64,000 nt of DNA from Paraescarpia echinospica (taxonomy: Eukaryota; Annelida; Polychaeta; Sabellida; Siboglinidae). The position numbers were made by a program, and so were the translations under genes. The notes under the pieces were generated by a model, which was given only the letters and a program-made list of their open reading frames with translations, was not told the DNA's origin and ran no database searches. The stretch's first letter is position 1. Each line of letters begins with the position of its first letter. The stretch is taken from the NCBI GenBank assembly GCA_020002185.1, contig CM034534.1, forward strand, positions 69,045,946 to 69,109,945, given 5' to 3'. This document shows, piece after piece, positions 31,601-40,010 of the stretch.

Positions 31601-34305
31601 TCTGTATAATTTCGGCCGCATCTCGCGCCCTTCTTCAGCAGACTTGTGTCACGTGACCTGCGTCATGTGACACAAGCTGGAGCATGACTGGCGGGAGCTC
31701 CTGGCCAAAGTCTCTGTTCAGTGAAGGCTTTTCCCTGTATATGTTAATGGCCTCCTTGATCTTTCTCCTGTGCCAGTTCTCCTCGAAGTCCAAGATTGTT
31801 TACTTCTGTCATTGAATACTGGTGGCCTGCGTTTAACTTGTGTTCACTTATCGCAGATAGGGGTTGGCGACACGATATATGTTCTTTCAATCGTGTGCCC
31901 AGTGCCCTCACTGTTTCTCCTGTGTAGAGTTGGTCGCACTCTGGCCATTGGATATCATATACCACCCCACATTTTGCAATCTTGTCTGTTTTGTCTTTTG
32001 GATGTACCAAAAGGGACCTAAGGGTGTTGACCGGTTTGTGGTACACAGATATGTCGTAGGACTTGAAAATCATTGCCAATTGTTCAGACAGCTTACTGAT
32101 ATAGGGTAGACCTATGGCATGTTGTCTTCTGTTGATTTCTTTGGTGTTGACATTCTCCTTTTTTCTCCTTGGTTGTTTGGTGTTAAACATACAAGGTTTG
32201 TATCCGTTCATTTTTAGGACTTTCTTTATGTGTTCCACCTCTTTGATCTTATCCTCCTCTTCAGTTACCAACCTTTCTGCCCCTTGGAAGAGTGTCCTCA
32301 CCACTGATCGTTTGTGTTATAATGGGTGGTTCGAATCCCAGTTCAAATACTGGTCTGTGTGTGTTGCCTTCCGATATACCTTGACCTTGGTTGATCCATC
32401 GTCCTTCAGACATATACATGTGTCTAGAAGGCTAAGGTGTTGTCATGTTCTGGTTCTACTGTGAACTTGATGTTGTTGTCCATTGAATTCAGATGGTGTG
32501 TGAACTACTCTACTTAGGAACTCCCGCCAGTCAAGCTCCACGTTGTGTCACATGACGCAGGTCATGTGACACGACCCTAAATTCAGTCTGCTGAAGAAGG
32601 AAGGCCGCAAGATGCGGTCGAAATTATACAGAAGAAAAACAAAAACAAAATCCTTGAGAGGTAAATATCTTAAACATGAATAATAAAAAAACCTGATCAT
32701 CACTACATTCAAGGAACCTTAAATGTGTTTAAGCACTCGTTCAGACGCAGGTCCTCAGGTAGCGCGTTCCAGAGATTTGGCCCCTCGCAAGAGAATTAAC
32801 GGCGGCCATATCGTTCGAGGATATGGCGCGGAACGTCTAGCAACGCGCGGTCGTCAGATCGTAGGGCGCGGCGCGTCTTCAAGCTTTATTATGAATATAG
32901 GAGATGGGATGGGTGTAAATTTATTAGAATGTTGCTCATCTGAGACATTTGGAAGAAGGATATATGTGGAAATATTTATGCTAGTCAACGTACAACATGT
33001 AAACATACAATGTGATACGGTACAACAAATGTGACAAGATAAGATCAGATAAGATCAGATAATGCTTTATTGTCTCAACTATGTAGTTGAGAAATTTGTC
33101 TCGGTGAGAACAGACATGACTGCAATATGTACATAAAACCATAAATCCATTCGATAAAAACAGCAGAAAAATAATAAACAATACATGCATACACATTACT
33201 TATTCTAAAACCACAAGTGACGCTGTGGCAGTAGGCGTCATGAATTAAGTTGTTTAATGGATAGTGGCACGAATGAGTGTTTGTATCTATTTGGGCAAGA
33301 TCAGTTTGCTATACATAATGTGTATATGTATATATTTATTTATTATAATATTATATTTTAGTTTGTTACGTGTCTAATCTATATAACGAATCATAATCAG
33401 GTTTTATGTTTATATGTGTACCCTATAGCATGCTACCGCTATTGCTATTCACTAATGAGATGACATTATATTTGCAGGATGTCTGCGCATATTTGAGCTG
33501 CAACGGTGTCGACAAGTCCGTTTGTTTTACGACAAGCCCTGTGGGTCCCAAATCATATTACACTTATACTATTCACCCCGTAACGATCAAGTTCAGTGGC
33601 GGCGGTGGAAAAGGGACGGTGCCAGAAGGCACCGAAAAATACGTCTTCTCGGCTAAAGGTAAGAACGCGTTGTCTTTGATCGCCTTGTGCGAAATTCACA
33701 CAGAGCTAAATAAGTAATAACCGGGTATTTAATAGCGTGTGTGCGTAGGTGCGCGCGTGTGCGTGCGTGTGTGCTTGTTTGTGTGTGTGTGTGCGTGTGC
33801 GTGTGGGTGTGCGTGTGCGTGTGCGTGTGCGTGTGCGTGAGTTAATGTTTGTTTGTTTTTACCCGATGTGTTTGATGGACTTTCAGATGCTACCGGGGGC
33901 GGATATGTTGATGTAGTTTGCGATAATACACCCCCAACAACGACTACGACGACAACAACAACTACAACTACACCACCACCTACGACAACTACCACACTCG
34001 CACCTACAACTACCTCGCTGGACACCACCACAATTATCGATACAACTACCACACCTGTCGCCACAACTACCACACCTGTCGATACTACTACCACACTTGT
34101 CAATACTACTACCACACCTGTCGATACTACTACCATACAAGCCACCACAACTACCACACCTGTCGATACTACTACCACACTTGTCAATACTACTACCACA
34201 CCTGTCGATACTACTACCACAGCTGTGGCTCCCACGGAAGCGACTTCTTTTCTGGTCTTAGTGGGCGTCTCCATCATCCTCATTGTACACTTGTTTATAT
34301 TATAG
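28618..34305 (+). CDS. Secreted Thr-rich, probably GPI-anchored surface protein (four exons)
   Basis: The four exons (28618-28690, 29836-30005, 33478-33658, 33887-34305) join into 843 bases, 280 residues plus stop. All introns are GT-AG with matching phases 1, 0 and 1. Residues 1-24 form a signal peptide (MAWQRQ, then [13 protein letters not shown]). Residues 25-157 form a Cys-containing ectodomain ([34 protein letters not shown]) with Gly-rich SGGGGKG. About residues 159-262 are a Thr-rich stalk of [12 protein letters not shown] repeats, probably O-glycosylated. The last 18 residues ([18 protein letters not shown]) are hydrophobic with no cytoplasmic tail, as in GPI-attachment signals. The ectodomain is not recognised with confidence; a CUB-like fold is possible. 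Role is unknown; the architecture suggests a cell-surface or mucus protein. Confidence 0.82.
28691..29835 (+). other. Intron 1
   Basis: 1,145 bases, AT-rich, GT-AG. Minor open frames (28995-29219) carry no motif. No transposon copy is recognised. Confidence 0.75.
29836..30005 (+). CDS. Exon 2: ectodomain, first part
   Basis: Acceptor GGACAG and donor AAG|GTAGGT. Encodes residues 25-81 with Cys in NMCNGKA and the pair [10 protein letters not shown]. It completes the split codon from exon 1 and ends in phase 0. Confidence 0.82.
30135..30925. mobile_element. MITE family T9, copy A (9-bp TSD)
   Basis: Starts TAGTCTCGCTTAACC and ends ATAATCGAGGCTA, an imperfect 12-base inverted repeat (TAGYCTCGMTTA). 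It is flanked by the perfect direct repeat GCCCTTAAT at 30126-30134 and 30926-30934. Outside a roughly 400-base insert (about 30205-30617) it matches copy B at 57874-58262 throughout. A 9-bp duplication suggests Mutator-like or Merlin-like mobilisation (inference). No coding capacity. Confidence 0.9.
30352..30437 (-). other. tRNA-like (SINE-type) promoter fragment
   Basis: On the minus strand GGTGGCTAAGTCGGTAGCGT resembles a pol III A box, and GCTTTGAATCCCGC, about 35 bases on, resembles a B box. The segment does not fold as a complete functional tRNA by eye and lies within the insert in MITE copy A, so a tRNA-derived SINE head is the better reading. Confidence 0.5.
31170..31563. repeat. Dispersed repeat interrupted by a Penelope insertion, left part
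   Basis: Begins with an AATAAT-type tail, which would be the 3' end of a minus-strand element. It runs to CCTTAAATGTGTTTA, where the Penelope-like insertion starts, and continues at 32732. Confidence 0.5.
31564..32716 (-). mobile_element. Penelope-like element, truncated, with inverted terminal segments
   Basis: Flanked by a perfect 15-base direct repeat, CCTTAAATGTGTTTA, at 31549-31563 and 32717-32731. The ends of the insert, 31566-31703 and 32515-32671, are inverted copies of each other (about 140-155 bases; both contain TTTACCTCTCAAG, TTCTTCTGTATAATTTCG and GACTGGCGGGAG). Between them lies the C-terminal part of a Penelope polyprotein. Penelope elements are known for terminal repeats in direct and inverted arrangement. 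Confidence 0.88.
31744..32470 (-). pseudogene. Penelope RT C-terminus and GIY-YIG endonuclease
   Basis: Minus strand: [20 protein letters not shown] and [15 protein letters not shown], then one in-frame stop, then [16 protein letters not shown]. These blocks are characteristic of the end of Penelope reverse transcriptase. The GIY-YIG nuclease follows: [40 protein letters not shown]. The catalytic core (YADD) is absent. The open part, 32304-31744, encodes 186 codons. Confidence 0.9.
32717..32900. repeat. Dispersed repeat interrupted by a Penelope insertion, right part
   Basis: Resumes at the duplicated CCTTAAATGTGTTTA and continues through GCGCGTTCCAGAG and a GC-rich stretch. The family is not identified. 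Confidence 0.45.
33030..33205 (-). mobile_element. Probable LINE 3' end with hairpin and direct tail
   Basis: On the minus strand a 9-base perfect stem (TCTCAACTA/TAGTTGAGA, loop of two bases; 33076-33095) is followed by AATAAAGC and then by ATCTGATCTT tail units. This is the pattern of a non-LTR element terminus. No coding part is attached, so the call rests on the terminal structure only. Confidence 0.45.
33478..33658 (+). CDS. Exon 3: ectodomain, second part
   Basis: Acceptor TATTTGCAG and donor AAAG|GTAAGA. Encodes residues 82-141, with Cys in DVCAYLSC and SVCF, a Tyr-rich SYYTYTI strand and [12 protein letters not shown]. Ends in phase 1. Confidence 0.85.
33659..33886 (+). other. Intron 3
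   Basis: 228 bases, GT-AG, with a GT/GC-rich tract at 33736-33842 shortly before the acceptor. Confidence 0.78.
33887..34305 (+). CDS. Exon 4: Thr-rich stalk and hydrophobic C-terminus
   Basis: Acceptor [24 protein letters not shown] closes the ectodomain. A (Thr)n/[10 protein letters not shown] array follows, then APTEATS as a possible GPI attachment region, and a hydrophobic tail to the TAG at 34303. The 15- and 30-base codon repeats are probably length-polymorphic. Confidence 0.85.
33948..34245. repeat. Coding minisatellite of the Thr-rich stalk
   Basis: 15-base (ACTACCACACCTGTC-like) and 30-base units within exon 4. The period is a multiple of three, so length changes keep frame. Confidence 0.85.
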
Positions 34306-34372
34306 TTTGTCATATTATTATTGGATGTACAGTCTGGATATATAAATCCACTTCTGTTCTGTTCTGTACTGC

Positions 34373-34627
34373 ACACCTGTCGCCACAACTATCACACCTG
34401 TCATTACTACTACCACACCTGTCGCCACTACTACCACACATGTCGCTACAACTACCACACCTGTCGCTACAACTACCACACCTGTCATTACTACTACCAC
34501 ACCTGTCGTCACTACTACCACACATGTCGCTACAACTACCACACCTGTCGCTACAACTACCACACCTGTCGCTACAACTACCACACCTGTCGATACTACT
34601 ACCACACCTGTCGCCACAACAACAACA

Positions 34628-34659
<32 letters not shown>

Positions 34660-34820
34660 CAAATCTACCACCAACAACAAAATATCCGGCACAGCGACAG
34701 TCAACGCAAACACGGACAACGACACCGCGACACCTGGCGACACTACTTCAACTACGACGACAGCGACGACAACGAAGTCACCAAGCTGCGCCACTTCGTC
34801 AAACACGGGCTCGTTTTCTT
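34373..34820 (+). repeat. Second Thr-rich array downstream of the stop, in another frame
   Basis: After the exon-4 TAG the same 15-base unit resumes for about 250 bases and then becomes an (ACT)n run. In frame 2 it reads [13 protein letters not shown] repeats, then TTKSTTNNK and a hydrophilic end (SCATSSNTGSFSSLT) with a stop near 34830. Frame 2 is blocked upstream by TAA at 34343 and differs from the exon-4 frame. It is either 3' UTR, a decayed duplicate of the stalk or an alternative exon. Confidence 0.7.
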
Positions 34821-34898
34821 CCTTAACGTAAGACAATGCAGTTGCAGCCCAATATAACATTATAATAATGTTATACTCATCCCATCGCACATATTCAT

Positions 34899-34904
34899 AA
34901 TAAA
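34899..34904 (+). promoter_or_regulatory. Polyadenylation signal AATAAA
   Basis: First canonical AATAAA after the stop of the Thr-rich gene, about 595 bases downstream. It would place the second Thr-rich array inside the transcript. Confidence 0.55.
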
Positions 34905-35182
34905 GCTTGAAGACCGTGATTACATTACTATATATTGAGAACAGTCTTCCCTAATATGCTAGCTCGATTAAAATCGAATTATTTAGTTATTAGTTTTGTG
35001 CATGTTCTAGAATTGTATTATATAAATGCAAAGGTAATTGCTGTACCACATTGCACTTATTTGCTTCGTGTTTGCAATGTGTTAAGATAACAGTATGACA
35101 ACATTTACAATTAATGGATTTCGCGACTGTCCTAATCAGTATCAGCCTAAATTGAACGCTAAATAATATAATCTGGATGAAC

Positions 35183-35446
35183 GTACGTATACGTAGGGCC
35201 CTGCCTACCTGTTCGTAAAATCAGTTTGTGTACGTATAACCCTGCCTACTTGTTCGTAAAATCAGTTTATGTACGTATAGCCCTGCCTACTTGTTCGTAA
35301 AATCAGTTTGTGGACGTATAGCCGTGCCTACTTGTTCGTAAAATCAGTTTTGTACGTATAGCCCTGTCTACTTGTTCGTAAAATCAGTTTGTGTACGTAT
35401 AGCCCTGCCTACTTGTTCATAAAATTAATCTGTGTACGTATAGCCC
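35183..35446. repeat. 41-bp minisatellite, about 6.4 copies
   Basis: Units of GTACGTATAGCCCTGCCTAC followed by TTGTTCGTAAAATCAGTTTGT, with only a few substitutions between copies. Confidence 0.93.
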
Positions 35447-36580
35447 CTTGCTGACATATAACAAGTCCTGACGTCTCCCCGCGAAAAACAAAATGAAACG
35501 CGCGTGACACATGTGTCAAACGCTCCTTGCCCTAACGACCAATCACGAGCACGCTGGGCGTGGCTTAGTTTTTCATAATAAGTGAAGGGGTAAGAAAAGA
35601 AAGAGTGCCCCTGACAATACCGTTTTGGTGTTATGTGTGAATTTTTTCGAGCACTTTGTCATGGCACATGTTAGTCCAGTGAATACTAAATGTACTACTG
35701 CGTTAGATCTTTCACGGGGTAGCAATACATAAACGCTAGTCGCTCGCGTATTCGCACAGTGGCTATTTTGCAGCACGCACCAATATTTCAAAATCCGTCA
35801 CCAGATTGGGGCGAAATTGAGGGGTGTCAGGTTTGGGTGGATTTAAAAAAAAATGAGGTATAAGAATTTCACGAGTTTTCCACAGCACTTGTGTCAATGG
35901 AGGTTAAATATGCTGTGAAATTGTCAAGAAATTCTTAAGACAAATTTTGCAGGAAATTAAGGAAACGTTATAATGGCCACCAATGTAAAATTTAAATGTG
36001 GTCTTAACCCAAATTAGAAATACGGCCCGTTTTATCACGAAAACCGCCAAAATGTGATTTGAGCAACGGGTGATGGTTTTTCGGCAGCATTTGGAAGCTG
36101 ATGTAGACCAGAATACCGTGCAGCTATTGCATATTATTAGAGGTTTTAAAAGTCATTAGTAAGCCAGTTATTAGGTGATATGCGTGGAAAATAAAGTGAT
36201 AATTTAGGTGGTGTGAAGGTTAAAAACTACATTTCAAGCATGTTCTATGATACTGAGTATACCACGAAAGCTCGTGTAAAAAATACATATGTGTCAGGGC
36301 GTGGAGTTTCTTTTAAATCCGCATCATGCGCGACAATATTGACATATTTCCAGTAAGATGAATTTCGCCTCAGTTCTATCATTTATATTTTTGTAAGCGA
36401 CATCTATAAATGTGTGCTTCTTAACTCCAATACAAACGTGAGTGTTTTTCCTGTTCCAACTTGTCCTTCATAATTATTTGGCTCTTGTATATATCATACT
36501 TGGATCGCACAATAATGGCAAGCAGGGGACATTTTGATTCCACCCCCCCCCCGTAACGAACCCCTAATTTTAGTGAAAAA
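35447..36580. other. No recognised gene; short palindrome
   Basis: A perfect 14-base palindrome, TGACACATGTGTCA, lies at 35505-35518. It is followed by GACCAATCACG (a CCAAT-type box) and GGGCGTGGC at 35539-35562. These could be promoter elements, but no transcription unit is visible downstream. Confidence 0.4.
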
Positions 36581-36964
36581 TTGGCCACCATAGGAAGCAG
36601 GTTGTCCACACACTTCTACCAAGCAGGCATCCAGCATCTGTTTTTTTACAGTAACATCCATACACTAACTGAGACAACAAGAACAATTGAGAATCTGCAT
36701 ACATATACCCCGAATGTGACTGAGAATATCATAGCAGTGTGTGACTCCAAATATGCAACGACCGCAATGATCCGAATTTTAGCCATAACAATTAAAACTG
36801 GTCACCTAACAGAAGTGCCATATGTTGAAATTGTGTACATGGACTGTCATGCTATCATTGTTGACGGTTATGCACTTTTCAGTTGTAATATAACCGAATT
36901 ATACCGAAGTTTGCACAAGGCAAGGCAGCTTAAAAGAATTGTAGGCTTACGTCAACTAGTCTGA
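36581..36964 (+). CDS. Unassigned 127-codon open frame
   Basis: ATG-initiated, ending in TGA, with mixed hydrophobic composition (TENIIAVCDSKYATTAMIR, PYVEIVYMDCHAIIVDGYAL). I do not recognise a family and see no flanking exons. It may be a fragment of a mobile-element protein or a chance frame. Confidence 0.25.
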   Translation: MATIGSRLSTHFYQAGIQHLFFYSNIHTLTETTRTIENLHTYTPNVTENIIAVCDSKYATTAMIRILAITIKTGHLTEVPYVEIVYMDCHAIIVDGYALFSCNITELYRSLHKARQLKRIVGLRQLV

Positions 36965-38048
36965 CAAGAAGCTGTTTTTATTACTGGTATTTTGTACGTT
37001 ATATCCGTATATTTAACATAGGAAATGTTTTTAGTACTCTTGTAAGAATTGTGTGATGTTTGAATAAAACATCATTAGGACAATGGACTCGTTGATGTAC
37101 TTGCAGAGATACTGGGTGTCACAACTGTCAGCAACCTTTATCACGTGTCTCGGACATCCCTGCCAAACATTTGTTTCTTTCGGAAATTATATATTTTGCC
37201 AGCTGTACCTCTTGTTTCCTATAATGTGTGTACATCAGCGAAATATATAATGGCCGAGTAATTTACGTGTGGCGATGTTTGGACACTCTGTATCAAACAG
37301 AGATCTGCGCCTGTGTAAAAGTATGGTTATTTCAAGGGGGGTTAGGATGACAATTTGTGTGACGCAAGATATACGTTCCACTGGGCATCCCATTTTTGGT
37401 TTCATAATGTACTATGTATATACCTCAATTTATACCCAGCATTTTAGCCCGTTATCTACAATATAATTGTAGTTACCATCAAAAGACGCCTCTGTACCTT
37501 TCAATATTGTGAATATTGTTGAAATGCCTGGCTTGTGTTCTTGATACCTACTAGTGTCGTACACGATTGACACACAGTTCATGATTGCATCATATTATTT
37601 AGCATAGTTTGTGGGCATTATGTTATACCAACATTCGTGAAGATGTGCAACTCGCATGTACAATAAAATGCTGCTTAAAATAACAATTTTCTGTATTTTT
37701 TTATAAAAAAATTACAACATTTAAAAAAAAATATATTTCTTTAATATTCTATATAATTTACTCCCATATCGGTAAGACACTGTATTGGCCTGTATGTTTT
37801 GCTCAGTATCATTCGTATCAGTCAAACGTCGTACGTGGTATAAGGTACCGAATAAGCTTGCTTAAACCAAAAGAAGGCACTGTTTAGCTTGGAGGTGTGC
37901 ACAGTTTGATGACGCATATTTTTATTGTCATTGAGACAGTGTAAATTTCCCTTTGTGGTTAATCTAGTTGTATGTATAGCTTGATATAAATCTAACTTTC
38001 GTGAAGATTTGCAAGATTCGGGAGATCTATTTGAATCGCACAACCTGC
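36965..38048. other. No recognisable gene
   Basis: AT-rich sequence with poly-A and poly-T runs near 37700. Nothing supported. Confidence 0.45.
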
Positions 38049-39915
38049 CGGCCCATCTGATTCCAACAAATGTCTCCCGCCGTATCTGTTAGCACAGTGT
38101 TATGTTTTGTTCTACACTGTAATCAATGTTCTGAAAGTCACACGTGTAGATGTTTATGGTTCTCATAAGTTGAAAGTGAGAAGCAAATATGGCTGACACA
38201 AATTTTGTATTTTTAATATTCTGGAACGAGAAAATAAGTTTGTAACACAAGCTGTTTTATCGCGCCATTGACAATATCGGTCGATGTGCAACACAGTTTT
38301 TTGTTGTGGATCACGTTATATTCACCGCGAAAGGAGAACCTGTCAATACTTTTAATTCAAGTATGAAGTTGCCAATATCGAAGGATTTTATAATATCGTG
38401 AAATATGAACAAAATAAGTTTCAGGCTGAAAAGTTAGGGAGCGGTCATTATATAAGTTGGAGTTTTTTGGTCACCCTCAAGGAGAATGTAGTCGGAGGGT
38501 TTGGGGGAAACTGATGTGGGGATACAGTTGGGGATTTCACTGAGCTTCAAGAGGGGTTCAGTCGGATTTTTAGTGAGCCTGCAGTTGGAAGGTTTAGATG
38601 ATATATATATTTAAGTTCCGACGTTTACGTAAAATGTCAAAAACATGACTATTTACACATTAAAAATTTTTTTTTAATGTAAATATGCTGTTAGCAAAAT
38701 TACTAACTATACAAAGTTAATCAACACATTATGCAGTTAATTAACAGTATTATGCAGTTAATTAACAGTAACATTAATCACACGTATTGCATATAATAAT
38801 TAAATCCACAAATGTCTATGAACATATAACTGGGAGCCTTGCTATCACAAAAAGCGGTTATTGTCTTGGATTTGACCAATTTCTGATAGTTTTCATAGCA
38901 TATTTTCAAACTTAGCGGTTTTATGAATTATTTCACCTCCATACTAGCATGCACCGCACCTCGAAGAATGCTAGGAAAGCAAGTGAAACTATTAACATGG
39001 TCAGACCTGACATGATTTTCTCCCCTTCTAAGCGGTTTGGGTTCGTCTGAGAAGTATGCAGCAAGTGCAGAGATAGGGGCCTACTGACGCCATTAGCCAT
39101 ATTCGAACAAAAGTTAGCGATGCTAGCGGTTTGTTTTTCAATGGGTAAGTCCCCCTACAAAATGTTTTTTTTTATTAATTGTGAACTAACATGGATACCC
39201 ATAGATTTTCAAGAAGTGGTCTCCTGGGAGTATGAATGTTTTTTTTCAACAAAATATATTTTTTAGAATATCTGATTATTATCTATAGTTGCATTCTTTT
39301 TGCAGCTTTCATAAATCGATAAACCTGTACGTGTGGATCACAACATTATTATTGCAAACGTGAACAAAACAACTGAAAACCATTTTTTAAACCAGCCAAT
39401 TGCACCTCCGCATGAGGCTTACCTAAAACGCCAACTTAATTACCGCTCCCTGACTACTCAGCCTGAAACAGATTTTGTTCCATATTTCAACATATTATCA
39501 AATCCATCGATTTTTACAATTTCGTACAATAATTGTACGATGTTGACAGGTTATCCTTCCACATTTTGTAATAAAAGTAGCGTGATTCACAACAAAACAT
39601 GTGTTGCACCGCGATCGATTTTGTCATTTCCATCAAGTAGCTTGCGTTAAAATATCGTTTTTACATTCCAGAATACATAAAATACCTAATTTGTTTCACC
39701 AATATATGCTTCTCACTGTCAACTTATGGGAACCATAAAGAACTACAAGTATGACTTTCAGAATAATGATTACAGTTTGGAATAAAACATAACACCATGC
39801 TAACAGATACGACGCCAGATTTCTGTTGGAACAAGCCCGGCAGCGTGATGTCATACTTCGGGTCTCTAAATTGCATGCGGCCCGAAGGGGTAATTATTGA
39901 GACTGTCTGGTCATA
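38049..39915. mobile_element. Long-TIR (foldback-like) element, copy 1
   Basis: The left arm (about 38049-38490) and right arm (about 39430-39880) are inverted copies of each other. Landmarks are ATTCCAACAAATGTCTCC, GTTATGTTTTGTTC, AAGTTGAAAGTGAGAAGC and ATTCTGGAACG, with reverse complements on the right. The interior (38600-39330) has no coding frame of note. A second copy in the opposite orientation is at about 58272-60118. Non-autonomous; superfamily not determined. Confidence 0.82.
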
Positions 39916-39923
39916 GATATATG

Positions 39924-39929
<6 letters not shown>

Positions 39930-39955
<26 letters not shown>

Positions 39956-40010
39956 CATGCGTGTGCGTGCGTGTGTGTGTGCGCGCGTGTGTGCATGCGT
40001 GCGTGCGTGA
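39930..40010. repeat. (GT)n/(GC) microsatellite
   Basis: GT tract with GCGC and GTGCAT interruptions. The matching inverted CA tract adjoins copy 2 of the same block at 57676-57745. Confidence 0.9.

Larger units (their letters stand above)
30006..33477 (+). other. Intron 2, loaded with mobile elements
   Basis: 3,472 bases containing a 9-bp-TSD MITE with a tRNA-like fragment, a dispersed repeat split by a Penelope-like element, and a probable LINE 3' end. About two thirds of the intron is repeat-derived. Confidence 0.75.

Noticed and set aside
32325..32345. GGTTCGAATCCC, a perfect-looking tRNA B box on the plus strand
   Set aside because: It lies within the Penelope coding region on the minus strand and has no A box or acceptor-stem pairing at tRNA distance.
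34318..34890. Minus-strand 190-codon Val-rich frame and plus-strand Tyr/His-rich frames across the Thr array
   Set aside because: Shadows of the 15-base repeat in other frames. Only the exon-4 frame has splice support, a signal peptide upstream and a sensible C-terminus.
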